Shown here: in pieces, positions 42,588-55,400 of the stretch | How positions within the stretch are numbered: the stretch's first letter is position 1 | Layout of the letters: each line of letters starts with the position of its first letter | Assembly (NCBI GenBank): GCA_004380135.1 | Contig: QXCR01000028.1 | Span: forward strand, 1-64,000 | Reading direction: 5' to 3' | Source of the DNA: Stemphylium vesicarium | Taxonomy: Eukaryota > Ascomycota > Dothideomycetes > Pleosporales > Pleosporaceae | DNA: 64,000 bases | Translations under genes and position numbers: made by a program | Notes under the pieces: generated by a model | The model's input: the letters and a program-made list of their open reading frames with translations, nothing else | Told to the model about the DNA's origin: nothing | The model's database searches: none

Positions 42588-43791
42588 ATGTCGCTTTCAG
42601 TTCAGTCGTTGAATGGAGACAGCTCCTTCCTCCTCACCTTCGACCCACCTGCCGCCCCACTATCGTCACCAGGCCTCTTCCCCGGCTCTTTTACGATTTT
42701 AGTTGACCGTAAGTCACTGTGAGCTTCGCAAGTCGGCCGGACTTTTTGATACGCAGCATGTGATGCATGCAGACTCGAGAGATGACTCGCAGGCACCATC
42801 AAGACGCGGTTGCTAACAATTCGTGTGGTGAACAGCCTGGCTGACCGGGCCGTCAATCATCCTAAACTCTATCTTCTCCCATTCTGAGCAAAGAGCAAAG
42901 CCGTCCATCTCGACCCTCGAAGACCTTGATCGCGAACCCGACCTCGTACTTATATCGCAAGACAAGCCCGATCATTGTCATGAAGCGACATTGCGTCAAT
43001 TACCGTCAGACTGCGAATCAACCATTCTTGCTATCCCGTCTGCAGCCAAGAAGATCCGCTCGTGGAAGCACTTTCGTCCGGACATTATACATGCCCTTCC
43101 GAGATACGTACAAGGAGACACCAAATCCATATACCGCATCGTGCTGCCGCCACCTTCACCCCGAGGAACATGTGGTGAAGTCACTGTGACCTGGATACCT
43201 GCGAAACGGGACCTCTCCAAGGTGCACCATGCCATTGGAATAACGTACCGGCCTCCATGTACCGTGCTCTCTTCGCTTAAGCCAATGCACTACATCGACT
43301 TGCCCATGAGTCCACCTCCATCACCAGGCACTCCAATGACGATTGCGTCGTCGCCTCGTACTATCGTACCATCACCGTACAATGACCGCGAGAAGACCTT
43401 GTCTGTCATTTACTCGCCCCATGGAGTGTCGTACGAGGTGATACGACCTTATGCAAGCTCTTATCTTGTCTCGGAATCAGCCCTTCCTCTGACGGCGCTT
43501 CTGCATTCCTTTGACTGCGTTGAGAACCCATGGTGGCTAGGCGGCAACATATCTGCCGGCTCTCCGGGCGGCACTGAGATTGCCAAGAGCCTGTATGCAA
43601 AAGCATGGATCTCTGCTCACGACGCCGACAAGGATAATCGCGGATGGGCAGTCAAGTTGACGCAAATAGCACAGCATGCAGTCGATGAGGTGAAGAAGAT
43701 GTTGGACGAAGGTGTCGTGAGAAAGACGTTGCGAAATACCGAAGTCATCACTTTGGCTTCTGGCGAAAAGCATCGGATTGCAGCGGGGTGA
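42588..43791 (+). CDS. Divergent metallo-beta-lactamase-like protein
   Basis: Exons 42588-42708 and 42836-43791 give 358 residues. MSLSVQSLNGDSSFLLTFDP, then LVDPWLTGPS and LISQDKPDHCHEATLRQLP follow the order of MBL-fold hydrolases (UlaG-like). The usual HxHxDH metal motif is replaced by QDKPDH (residues 82-87), keeping only the Asp-His pair. Pro-rich text in the middle (MSPPPSPGTPMT) is followed by a C-terminal part with ALLHSFDCVENPWWLGGNIS and long helices. Catalysis is therefore uncertain. The intron donor is GTAAGT and the branch is TGCTAAC. Confidence 0.75.
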
Positions 43792-45456
43792 AAGAGTTTT
43801 ATAATGCCATATTGACAAAGATATAAAAGCTACCAGCAGGACTAGCTACGGTCAAGAGGACGGTACCAAGTTCAACGTCACAGAAAAATGCAATCCAGGC
43901 CTATGACAAGTTGGAAGCTTCCTCTCAGTAGCAACAAGACGAGTGGTTCTTCATATCACTGCTACAGGTTCAAAGAACCATGTACCGGCAATCTTTAGAG
44001 CGACGGTGTTGCAGTACGAACAACAATGGGTCATCTTGAACCTCAATGCCCAGCGGTGGGCCAAATGAGACGGTTTCAGCCTCCTCAAAAGGTGCAGGAA
44101 ACGGACGCCGTTCAACTAGGTCTGCTACGAGGTTTCGCTACCGAACCCCAACGGCGCTTTAGTATACTACTCTTGGCCTAGTACTGTCATCGTTCCTTGG
44201 TCTCAACCAACGCTCTTGTCTCCCATGTAACATATAATCGCAGACGATAAACTCAAGTGATGACATATGAAGATCAGCTTATGCCTATACGCGATACCGA
44301 CGTGCCGCCGTGAAGACTTGGCGGCCGGACCCTGGGGGAAATGATGAATTGGCAGTGGGGTGCTCGAGTTGCACGTGACGTTTTGCATCCACTTGAGCGC
44401 CTGAGAAGTGGGCTGGCCCCTTTCTTCTGCAGTGGTGAGCTCGAAGATCAGAGTGTCATGTATCAGAATGCTATGCGACGACAAAGTCGGGCAGAGAATA
44501 CGGGGTGTATCCGCTCTCTCGCACTTGAATACGCGCAGGGCGGACGAATACAGGGCTTCGTTACCCAGGAGATTGGGAGTGGAGTGGAGCTAGAGCTAGT
44601 GATTGCCGACAAGACACCAGAGAGCGCTGCAGGGCAAGAACCGGCGCTCGCATCTTTACGTCTCCGGCACTCCGCGGGACAATGTAGGCGGGAGTAACAG
44701 ATGCAGCGAGGGACAGCTTCTTGGGGGAATTACAAGTCTCCTTACTGTATGGGTGTGTGTGCGTGTTTTGAGTCATCCAAGGTGGATTGAGCTTTTTTAG
44801 AAGGGCCCTGTCCGAGTGCCACAGAATGACGCCGCACCCGGGCTTCTGGAACTATTGGTGTGGCTGAGGCAAGCGGACTGTTCTTAATTCAGACGCGCAA
44901 TCTCCCTTCACGGCCTCGCGGATGCGACAAACGCGTCGGCTGCGAGTGCGCCGAGGTTGCTGTGACGGGCGCAAAAAGGCGAGAAAAAACAGGAAACAAT
45001 TGAGCGAAGCGGCTGCCGCCTCAGAATCGTCTTGAAGTGCAAAAAGCCAGCGTCTTGGAACTTGTTTCTGGCAGATAGCTGAGCGAAATAAGGCACTGTC
45101 CAGGTGCCAAGGCTAGCGCAAGACGGAAGTCGGATCGCGGCGAGCGAGGGCTGACGAGCGCAGAGCTGCCAACTATTCGAGCATCACCGGCTTCGACTCC
45201 TGGAGTAAACTGCATTACACACGCCCATTCTTGCGACGCCCCGATCTTCTTATTCTCGAGACCGCACGCAGAGGGAGCATTGCCGCCGCCTCGCACCCCC
45301 TTGGACCGCTCTTCTCTGGTACCTGCCTACCTCTGCTCTTCGCCCGCGCTACGCTACGCAATCCCCCGGACGACGCCCAACCGTACACCGCACACACTGG
45401 CTTCACACGCTTCGTCGACGCCTCCGACGCAGCGCTCGGGGAAGGCTGCCTCTTTG
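43792..45456. other. Intergenic region, 1.66 kb, upstream of PIP5K
   Basis: Contains the 3' end of the previous gene and the promoter and 5' leader of PIP5K. An open frame at 44341-44697 and one on the other strand at 44203-44484 overlap without domain support. Nothing else recognised. Confidence 0.5.
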
Positions 45457-48441
45457 ATGAGCGTAACCATCCATGAGTCGCAGATGATGCCCGCGTATGG
45501 CTCCGATTCCCACGACCGATCCTCGTTTGCCCATGCACAAACCACATCGTCGACACCGCCTGCGCGCTCCCCTTCGGACCCGTCACTCACCAATGGCAAC
45601 ACCCACCCCATGAACGGAAAGCTGTCCAATGGGCGGCCGACGAAGCCAGCCAGCATCGATAAGCACCTATCGCAGGAAGAAGGGCGCTCGACGAGGAGCA
45701 GGGGCGACTACTTGGACTCGGACAGCTTCCATAAGTCGTCTGACACGCAGCGCCCGTCGAGCGAGCGGCCGAGCGAGCGGCCGAGCAGAGACGACGGCTA
45801 TTTCGCCTCGGTACACAGCACCAAGACCAAGGACCGACTGTGCGGTAGCACAACACACGTCGAAATGGGCCAGGTGGACGCCATGGACGGTACAAGGGAG
45901 GCCAGCAAGGACTTCTTCGTCCCGCACGTGGGCTCCGTCTCCAACGCCCCAACTTCACCCGCGCCCATGCCCCAGCCCGAGGATGGCACGTCCAGCCTGC
46001 AGGTCCCGACGACCCAAGCGCATCGCGTCTCCTCCCCACCCGCCTTCAACCACAACATCCCCAGTCCATCACAACATCCCTACCGTCTGCAGCAGCGTCA
46101 CACCCTCGAGGTGCCTAAACTGCAGACCTCGCGCGCCCGCGAAAACCAGAACAACACCGACGACGTCATCAGCGCAAGCGGCAGATTCTCGCCCACCACA
46201 CCCCACAGGCGGAGAGGATCAATGTCGCTTGTGCGTAGAACCACTCGCTCCATAAACTCTGACATGCCTCCCGAAGAAGTGCCCCAGGATGATGAGGCCG
46301 CGCGTTGGGCCGAACACATTCGCCAGAAGCGCGCCAGCAAGAGGAAGCGCAAGGAGGACGAGGATGAGGATCGCGTAGTTGTGGGCACAAAGGTCGACCA
46401 GCACCATGTCAACTGGGTCACTGCCTACAACATGTTGACTGGTATCCGCTTTACCGTCTCGAGAACCAACGCCAAAATGGACCGAGCACTCACTGATGCC
46501 GACTTCGACGCGAAGCACAAGTTCTCGTTTGACATGTACGTGCCGGCCGGCTTTCCTCACAACATCAAGCACCTGCTGGAGTTCAGTTTTACTTCGTCTG
46601 GCAGGCCTGCGCTCTCCTGTTTCTGACAACATACTGACACATCTCACAGAACCGGTAACGAGCTTACACCTTCCGCAAAGTACGATTTCAAGTTCAAGGA
46701 CTACGCACCATGGGTCTTCCGCCACCTTCGCAACACTTTTAAACTCGACCCTGCCGACTACCTCGTATCGCTAACTAGCAAGTACATCCTTTCCGAGCTC
46801 GGCTCGCCCGGAAAAAGCGGTAGCTTTTTCTACTTCTCCCGCGACTACAAGTACATCATCAAGACCATTCATCATGCCGAACACAAGTTCCTACGCAAGA
46901 TCCTCAAGGACTACTACAACCACGTCCAAGAAAACCCCAACACTCTTCTTTCTCAGTTTTACGGCCTGCACCGCGTTAAGATACCCTACGGACGCAAGAT
47001 CCATTTCGTTGTCATGAACAACCTTTTCCCTCCGCATAGAGACATTCACCGCACATTTGATTTGAAGGGGTCGACCATTGGGCGAGACTTTAAGGAGGAC
47101 AACTTGGCGACCAACCCTCGCGCAACACTCAAGGACCTCAACTGGTTACGCCGAGATCAGCGCCTCGAATTAGGGCCATCGAAGAAGAAGATGTTCATCG
47201 AGCAGATGCAGAAGGATGTCAAACTTCTGCAACGCTTGCACATAATGGACTACTCGCTCCTCGTCGGCATCCACGATCTGGAGAAGGGTAACGAGGAGAA
47301 CTTGCGAGACAAGACACTGAAAGTCTTTTCACCTGGCGGCGAGGAGTCTTCGGAACCCCAACCGAACCAGCTCATGCGTACACCATCGAAGCTGGAAAGC
47401 GCGCGCAAAGCAAGGGAACTGAGGCAAATGGTCAAAACACAAAAGCCGGTACCTATGGGCCAAACCTCGAGTAAGATGCCAGACGAGCTAGAAGATCTTA
47501 ACCGGAACTTTTACTTTTACTCTGACGACGGCGGCTTACGAGCTACCCATGAGGACAATGCACCAGGCGAAGAAATATACTACCTCGGTATCATCGACTG
47601 TCTGACACATGTAAGTTTGCCGCAGTCACACAATTCAACCAGCACGCCACTGATATGTCAATAGTACTCGTTCATCAAGCGCATGGAACACTTTTTCAAG
47701 GGTCTCGCTAATACCGAGTCTCAAATATCCGCAATTCCTCCCGAACGCTACGGAGACCGTTTCATCAAATTCATCAGCGCCGTTACCAAGACCAAGGAAG
47801 CAGCCGAGCGTGAAAAGCAAGACGACCTCGTAAACGATATGAATGACCTCGCTCTTGACGGTGTGAGCGCAAATCCTGAGCAACGACTATCAACTGAGCG
47901 TGTCATTGAGAAGGCTGAGCGGCAGGCTGAGCGGTCACGGCGCCAAGGGCACACCGAGGAAGACGTACCAAATTTTCACATGAGGGCAGTGCGTAGTCCA
48001 TCCGCCGAAAGAGGAGAGATTGGCACTACGCTCCCTGTAGTCGAGGAAGCTGGCGAGTCCTCAAGCGTTGGTGGACACAGCAACCGCAGTGCCTCAGACA
48101 ACGCAGTCAGTACACGAGAACAGAATGGTGGATCATCGATACCATCGCAACCCTCCGGTGCACCCTATCTCGGCCCACCACAACTACAGGCAAGGGCCAG
48201 GTCAAGATCGAGGGAAAGAGAACAATCAGTTGGGCGAGCACCACCGACACCTCCAAAAGACTCTGGCACAGCGAGCAGCGATGGACGGCCTCCTACACCA
48301 CCAAAAGACGAATACATGTCCAACAGGCACTCTGGTCCTCCCACACCACCAAAGGAAGATAAGAGCAGAGGCATCCCTAGATCCTCATTAGACAAGGACC
48401 TACCGCGAACACCTTTGGAGACGACCATCCGCGTCAACTAG
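45457..48441 (+). CDS. MSS4: Phosphatidylinositol-4-phosphate 5-kinase
   Basis: Exons 45457-46535, 46650-47610 and 47665-48441 give 938 residues. The kinase makes PI(4,5)P2 at the plasma membrane. A disordered front of about 300 residues precedes the PIPK domain (SLVRRTTRSI, then FSFDITGNELTPSAKYDFKF, SGSFFYFSRDYKYIIKTIHH, DLKGSTIGRDF, MDYSLLVGIHD, IIDCLTHYSFIKRMEHFFKG). The C-terminal tail has three PPTPPK-type repeats. Intron 1 (46536-46649, 114 nt, donor GTACGT) stays open for about 27 codons, which a naive reading would add as a false insert; splicing at GTACGT restores FDITGNELTP. The start is the first in-frame ATG; the frame opens earlier only through a TTG. Confidence 0.93.
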
Positions 48442-49605
48442 AAGCAAGGCGCTTATTGAAAATGGGTTCCGTTTCTGCTTGCCAATGTTAGCATGTGTCT
48501 CGCATCTTCATCATTCAACATAAAATCCTTGTTTTTCTACTTTTTCTTTTTTGCATACCCCCCCCCCGAAGCTAGTTATGGTCTTTTTTTTTTAGCTTTT
48601 AACTTTCCTTTGTCAAACTACCTATATCTCTATCTCCATCTCTCTCTCTCTCTTGCGTCGTCGCGAATGCATGATACCATGAGCAGCCGCCCCCTAAATC
48701 CCGCCTCACCCACTTCTTATCTGCAACACTAGGGGGGAAGGGGCGCTGATATCGCTCTTAAACCAACCTTTTTCCTTTGTTTCCTCACTCTTTTCTCCAT
48801 TTGTGCGTGTATGCGTGTGTTGTGTTTTCCGTTCGGGAGGTTTACTTTTTTTTGTGCTACAACTGTGTTGGATCATGGGGTTCGAGAGGAAATGGGGACA
48901 GCCTTGTAGCTATTATAACTTGGCTTTTTTTCTTTCTTTCTTTCTCTCTCATCGTCTGGGCCAGAGTGGGTTTAGGGTGTGGAGGGACTATCGGAGGAAC
49001 AGATGGCGCGTTCAAGCGCGCTGGCGAGAGAAGGAGGAAGAAGAGGGAAGAGCTGATAATGGTGATTGTAGAGCAAAGTCGAGGGCAGAGAGATGAGGAA
49101 GAGGAAGAGTCGCGAGATGCTGTTCTAGGGTAGTGCAAACAACCTCCCTTTTTATCAGGGTAGATAGATGGAAAGGAAACAACTAAATCAAATGCATATA
49201 ATTAACAATAACCATTGTTTGGGCTCGTGTGATGCAACGTGTGCTACTACTGCCTGAGTGCTTCCATGGAGAAGTCAATGTCAGACTCAAAATTCCTGCA
49301 ATTTGTCCAATCTCGACGACTCAATAATGCAGAATTAGCACAAAACACTCAGTTGTGCGAGCAGTAGGTGGTCTTGCAACCAGGGCGCAGTGGTGTAGTA
49401 ATTGTGAATATTTTGGTTGCAAAATTCAACAAACAAGTCATCATGTTTACGTTTGTTGCATTATCTGGGGTGTACCTGAATACATGATAACCCTCAATCA
49501 AGATTTCGAAACCACAGAAAGGGGCCTAGTCTATCATAGTGTACAAAACGCTGCCACTTCTTGGACATCTTCCTCCTCAACCCCTTCCAGCCACCACCGT
49601 CAAGT
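48442..49605. other. Convergent intergenic region, 1.16 kb
   Basis: 3' regions of PIP5K and RPT3. Pyrimidine-rich, with a TC repeat near 48640-48652 and a TTTC repeat near 48929-48945. No supported gene. Confidence 0.5.
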
Positions 49606-50972
49606 TTACTTGTAGAAGTCAAACTTATCGGCTTCTGCAGCGCCCTTGACCTGGCTTGTGTACGCCTCCTCGAGATCGCTCTGAATGATGTTGTACCTGT
49701 TCTTACGTACAGCTCTCAGACCAGCCTCCTGCATGATGGCGGCAATGATGGCACCCGAGAGGGGATCGTTGCGGACAATCAAGCTGTCGAGATCGACCTC
49801 GGGCGACAAGCTCATCTTTCCGGCAATGGTGGAGAAGATGAGGCGGCGCTCGCGGCGGTCTCGTAGCGAGGGAAACTCGATCTTCCTGTCGAGACGACCG
49901 GGTCGGAGGAGCGCGGGGTCAAGGGTATCGGCACGGTTGGTGGCCATGATGACCTTGACATTGGAGGTTTGGTCGAAACCGTCCATTTGGTTGAGCAACT
50001 CGAGCAGAATACGCTGGACTTCTCGGTCGGCACCCGTTTGCGCGTCGAAACGCTTCGTCGCGATGGCATCGATTTCGTCGATAAAGATGATGGAGGGTGA
50101 GTTCTCGCGCGCCATTCGGAAGACGTCGCGAACCATACGCGGGCCCTCACCCAGGTACTTTTGCACGAACTCTGATCCTACTACACGGATGAAAGATGCT
50201 GTTGTGCTGTTCGCGACAGCCTTGACCAGCATAGTCTTTCCGGTACCTGGGGGACCGTAGAGCAGCACACCACGTGGCGGATCGATACCAATCTGCTTGT
50301 ACAGGTCGAAGTGTGTGAGGGGGAGTTCGACAGCTTCCCGAATTTCCTGTTTCTGCATATCCAGACCTCCTACGTCGGCGTATGTGATGTCGGGTTTCTC
50401 ATCCTGGCCAAGCATAGCAATCGACGAGTCGGCCTCGGGAGGCAGGATGTCAACAAGGGCATTCGAGTGGCGGTGGAGGGCGACGGACGAGGATGGCTTG
50501 AGGAGTTCGCGGTCAAGGGTCGAGAGGATACGAACGACGTAGTTAGAGCCGGTCGATGATTGTACGATACCGGTGCTGTGTATGTTAGCCTGGTGACGCA
50601 AGCGCTACATGGGATGGATGGCTTACTTCTGGTCAATAGCCTCCATAAACTGCCCTATCACCAGTGGTACACTCTGGATGCGCTTGATCTCCTCCTGTGC
50701 CCTCACCAACTCGCGCTTCAAACTGCGCTGCTCATCCTTGATGTACTCTTCCTGAAGGTGAATGTACCTGCAACCATTAGCCACCTGTTGGTCAAGCCGG
50801 GAACAAACACCACATACTCTAGTTGCCGTTGAAGCTTCTTGAAGTTGGAGTAGTCATCATTTCCTTCGGTCGAGAAGCCCTCGAGAGTGTCAAAGTTTGG
50901 TATCGATGACGGGAGCTGCTTCTTGTGCGGCGGGACAGTGTTGGCCGGGTTCTCGATGGCGGCGTCAGCCAT
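49606..50972 (-). CDS. RPT3: 26S proteasome regulatory AAA-ATPase Rpt3
   Basis: Minus-strand exons 50972-50818, 50767-50627 and 50575-49606 give 421 residues. It is one of six ATPases of the 19S base that unfold substrates for the 20S core. An N-terminal coiled coil (YIHLQEEYIKDEQRSLKREL) is followed by an OB-type region, the Walker A GPPGTGKT, Walker B IIFIDEID, the sensor NRADTLDP and the arginine-finger RPGRLDRKIEFP. It ends KFDFYK. Junctions were checked in frame: LQRQLE-YIHLQ and AIDQ-NTGIVQ. No Rpn4-type element was recognised upstream. Confidence 0.96.
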
Positions 50973-52491
50973 GGTGGTTTCTATTCAGTAGTCTTGATGT
51001 AGATGCGAGTTGAATGTGAGCGGTCGGCAGCAAACGACAGTGGTGATTGGTGATTTAGTGTGTTGGAATATGGGAGAGGCGGTGCTTGTCTGGCGCAATG
51101 TTGATGAAGCTCACACAAGGCGCGATCGGCGTTGGAGGCGCTAACACCGACGTCACGTGAAATAAACGATCACGCTCTCTGGTCAAGAAGTGTTGCAGGG
51201 TAACAAGGTAAAAGCAACTCTAAGATATTTCGAGTGCGCGGTGCATTGGGAAAGGCAAATTCTGCCTAAACAGCGATTTATTCGAAATCACTATACAAGA
51301 TATCTCAGAATTCGCGCCCCACAGAAACAGGCTTGTCAGGCATGCTAGATGAGTGGTAGTAGGAGACGCTTATTCACTACTCAAAACAACGAGAAGATCC
51401 ATGGGCCTGTAAGATGTACAGCGACAAGGAAATTGCGGTGTGGCACTTTACTGTGGCTAAAGCCCATGGCGCAGCACGTATAAGCCTGGGTGGCTCGCCC
51501 TTCCGAGATGAAAAACCGCAGGCAGCATAAGATTAGCAGCGTGTGACGCGCCGATCATAGGCCGGGATAGTTGAGTGAAAAGTACGCAAATTGGTATTGG
51601 AGAGCATCGTAATCGCATGTCGACAATGCACAATAGCATAGCCAACGGTATCCAGACACCCTATGCGAACAGAGTTAGGTGCGGCCCTGACTTCGGGGTA
51701 AGACGGTTGGGCTGGGCGAGAGTCAAGCGGTCTGGGTAGTGCCCACTCTCCACGCCCAGCGGGTGCGATAACAGGCCAAATCTGCAGGAACAAGGTGATG
51801 TAATAAGTGGAGAGACATGTGTTTCCGTGTCACGACGGCCAAAAAACGCGGAGAGATCAAATTGAGTTAGGCCTAGGCTTGTGAGCTGCCGGAACGCAGG
51901 CACTCCACTGGCCTGTCGTCGCGACGCGCGAACGCGTCTCCTTGCTCTGGAAGCGACGGTGCCTGCCACGGTGCTGTTGTTTTTCTGAGACGCTGCGGCG
52001 CCCGTAGATGCTGCTGCTGGTGCTCTGTTTCGTAGTCTGGGACTCTACCTGGCCCTGTGATGCTAGATAAGGCTAGACGGGTTGGTTTTGCCAAGCAAAA
52101 CCGCCTTCTCGCTCCTCCACTCTCAGCAACGCATATTCCGCCAAAGCGCGTCTGCGGTACGTGAAGATATCGACCGCATTTGAAGCCACCCAATTTCCGA
52201 CCTGCCCTGATGAGAAGATAACCTTGGCGTCATTCTGTTATTGCGCGGTGTGTATTTTCTCACCCTGTCGGGCTTCCCATTGCGTGCCTGTTCGGGACTT
52301 CGTCCGAGGCCTGCTGGCAGAGAGGCGCGTCGGCCATCTCAACATCAACATGCTTACTGACGGGTCGCTAGCCAGGTGGATATAAGGCCCCTCACGTGCG
52401 CACATCGCTCTCTCCATCACTCCCACCCATACGCGCCGCTTACTCGTTCCCCCGGCCACCCAAAAGCGATTCGCGGTAGTCGCGCATCACC
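50973..52491. promoter_or_regulatory. Divergent region, RPT3 and SWI1
   Basis: 1.5 kb between opposed starts. An inverted CCAAT (GATTGG) lies near 51044, close to RPT3. A TATAAG at about 52380 lies about 110 bp before the SWI1 ATG. No gene is supported inside. Confidence 0.4.
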
Positions 52492-55400
52492 ATGGATTTC
52501 CAGTCACCCCAGAATGGCATGTATGATGCCTCGAGCTTCATCGACCCGAGCGCCATCGCGAACCCCCAGATGAACGGCGCGCGCCCCTACAACCCAATGC
52601 CATCGGTGCCCCAGAAGCGGGACTCTACCGGCGCCGCTCTTTCTCTATCACGCTCCCAGACGCCTTCACAGCAGCCCCAATTCGGCTTTCAACACTCCCA
52701 AGCCTTTACCAACACGCCCTCGCCGACCATGCAGAGCCAGCACTTTGCGCCCGGCCAGATGGGCGGCCAGAGGATGCAGACAGCCTCACCAGCGCAAAAC
52801 CCCCACGCGCCGCAAATGTCGCCCATGGGCTTCCAGCCTTCGCCCATGAACCAAGCCTTCAACGCGAACTCTGGGAACCAATTCCCCGTCCAGTCGGTCC
52901 AGCTATCACAAAACCTCCAGAGTCGCCAGCAGGAGGCGCAGAGGCAGTATGCCATGCGCCTGCAACAGCAGCAGCAACTGGGTAACCTCGCTGCGAGCAA
53001 CATGGCTGCGCGCCAAGGACAACAGCCAGGTGGACAGATGCCAGGCCAGATGCCAGGCCAGATGCAAGGCCAGATGCAAGGCCAGATGCAGCACCCGGGC
53101 ATGCAACCCAACATGATGCAAAATCAGCCACAACCGCAAAACCCACAGGTCCAATACCAGCAATTCCTCAAGAACGTTGCCGCGCTAATGGCCCAGCAAA
53201 GCCGCCCATTCAACCCACAGCCTCAAAGCGCTGGCCGTGTCATTAACCTCCAGAATCTCTACGCCGCCGTCATGCGCTTCAAGGGCTTCCGAGTTGTTAC
53301 CCAATCCAACGGCTGGCCACGGATCGCCCAAATGATGAACATACACCCACAGCAGTTTCCCCAAGCCCCCAACGAGCTGCGCCAAATCTACGAATCGAAC
53401 CTGCTCATCTACGAGACCGCATACATGCAACGACAGCAGCAGATGCAACAAAAAGGCATGCCTCCGCAAGGACAGATGGGACCAATGGGGCAGATGGGAC
53501 CTATGGGACAGATGGCCCAACCGGGGCAGATGGGACAGGCCGGCCAAATGAACCAAATGTCATCCATGGGCCAGCAGATGTCACCAACGAGACCGACCAT
53601 GCCAGGCCAACAAAACAACATTGCGGGACACCAGGAATACCTACAACAGCTGCAAAGATCGCAAGAGAACCTTAAGCAACAACAGCAACAACAGCAACAA
53701 CAACAACAGCGGCAGTCGCTCCCCCCTACACAACAGCCACCTCAGCAACTCGACCCATCTGCACATCCACAACAGTCGACGCCTCTGCAAAGCAACGCAG
53801 CACTCCCAAGTGTTAATGGCACTACACCTCAACCAGATGGCCACGCGCGGAAGAGCCTCAGCAGACAACTAGAAGGAACACCCATCCAAAGCCAAGAACC
53901 AAACCAAGTCCAGCCCTCACCAGTGAAACAGGAAGAGAATGCTGCCACTGCCGAGTCCGCTGCGCCCGCCGTTGAGGAACCCGAGAGGCGGAAACCCGTC
54001 ATTGAGCGAGATGGTGTTAGAGTCTACCAACCCGCTTGGCGAACGCAAGACAATTGGGGAGGCCTCGACTTTGATTCTGAGAACTTCAAGAATATGATCG
54101 ACACCATCGCAAACTACAAGCCAAATGTTCCATTACTGCCGGAAATGGGCGTGATCGATATCCGAGCCATCACCATGAGCATCCGGTCGGGATTGCCTGG
54201 TGAGGCGCGCTTGGGACTGGACACCCTCACACGGATAACGTACGACAACACCATACAGTTCAACCTAGCCCATTGCGAAGACTTGACAGAGGTATTGGTG
54301 GAATACGCAGAGGACCTATTGGAAATACTGGGAAACGACAACCCTGAAGTCACCGACATTATCGACCTCATGTCGTACGAGGACGTTATGCATCATTGCC
54401 GCGAAGAAGCTGCGTCGCTATTGGAGCTTCCACAGGTCGGGACCACAGCATATCGTCTTAACCGTACGGCCGACCGACTACTCGCAATAACAACAATCTT
54501 CCGCAACTTATCATTTCTCGAGGTCAACCATGATTCTTTGGTCAGCCCCCCAGTTCTCAAGTTCCTCGCCAACTTCATACGGCTCGTGGGCACACGGGTA
54601 CTGCTTCTCCGTTCACACATGAACACCTTTGAGTTCATGAAAGATATCGTCACCTTCTTCTCCAACACCAGCGCTAAAGTCATCCTACCGAGCCGTGAAG
54701 ACGCCTACGCTGTTTTGCACTTCCTCTGTGCCTTTGCGCCCATGCCACGGCCGGCCGAACCTGTAAAATTCACACCTTTCGATCCACTAATTCACCGCTA
54801 TCTCCCATCCGCAGTTGACAGTCTTGCGAAGCTGCTCGCCCGCGACGACCCCAACCGGACATATTACAAGCAGATCTTCATCAACGAGGCGACAGCAACG
54901 CCAGCATACGACCTGCTAACACGATCATTCGCCCTCGCAATCTCCGTCGTACCCGACCGTAACTACATTGAGAACCGAATGTACCAAATGAAGGAGCCAC
55001 GCCCAAAGGAAGTCCGCATGTTCGAAGCTCGCGTCGCAGAATCACGGAAAGCATATCTAATGCAAGGCATGCTCGCCGCCGACATCCTCGCCAGTCTAGC
55101 CCCAGGCCCCGAAACAGGAATCTGCCGCGCATGGCTCGAATCCGAAGACGGCTGGGCCCACACACTCCTCAAGTTCGCCATGTCCCTCTCCGCCACCGAC
55201 GCAGCTATCCCGCATCCCCCGCCCCAACCAAACCACCGCGGCCAGCGACCCATGGACCACGACCGCGAAGGGTTCCAACTCATCGTCCACCGCGCACTGT
55301 CTACGCTTAAGCGGCTAGGCGACAAGTCCAAAGGTGGCGAGTCACTGGTAAAGGGCGTGCAACCCCAGCAGCAGCAGATGAACGGACACATGGACCACGA

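Noticed and set aside
44341..44697. 118-codon plus-strand open frame upstream of PIP5K
   Set aside because: No family features and overlapped by an equally long frame on the other strand.
46536..46626. Read-through extension of PIP5K exon 1
   Set aside because: It is open intron sequence; splicing at GTACGT (46536) restores the conserved FDITGNELTP junction. Donors GTTCAG (46581) and GTCTGG (46596) also keep frame but are weaker and leave an unconserved insert.
51195..51215. GGGTAACAAGGTAA, similar to the 3' end of small-subunit rRNA
   Set aside because: No rRNA sequence on either side; chance match.
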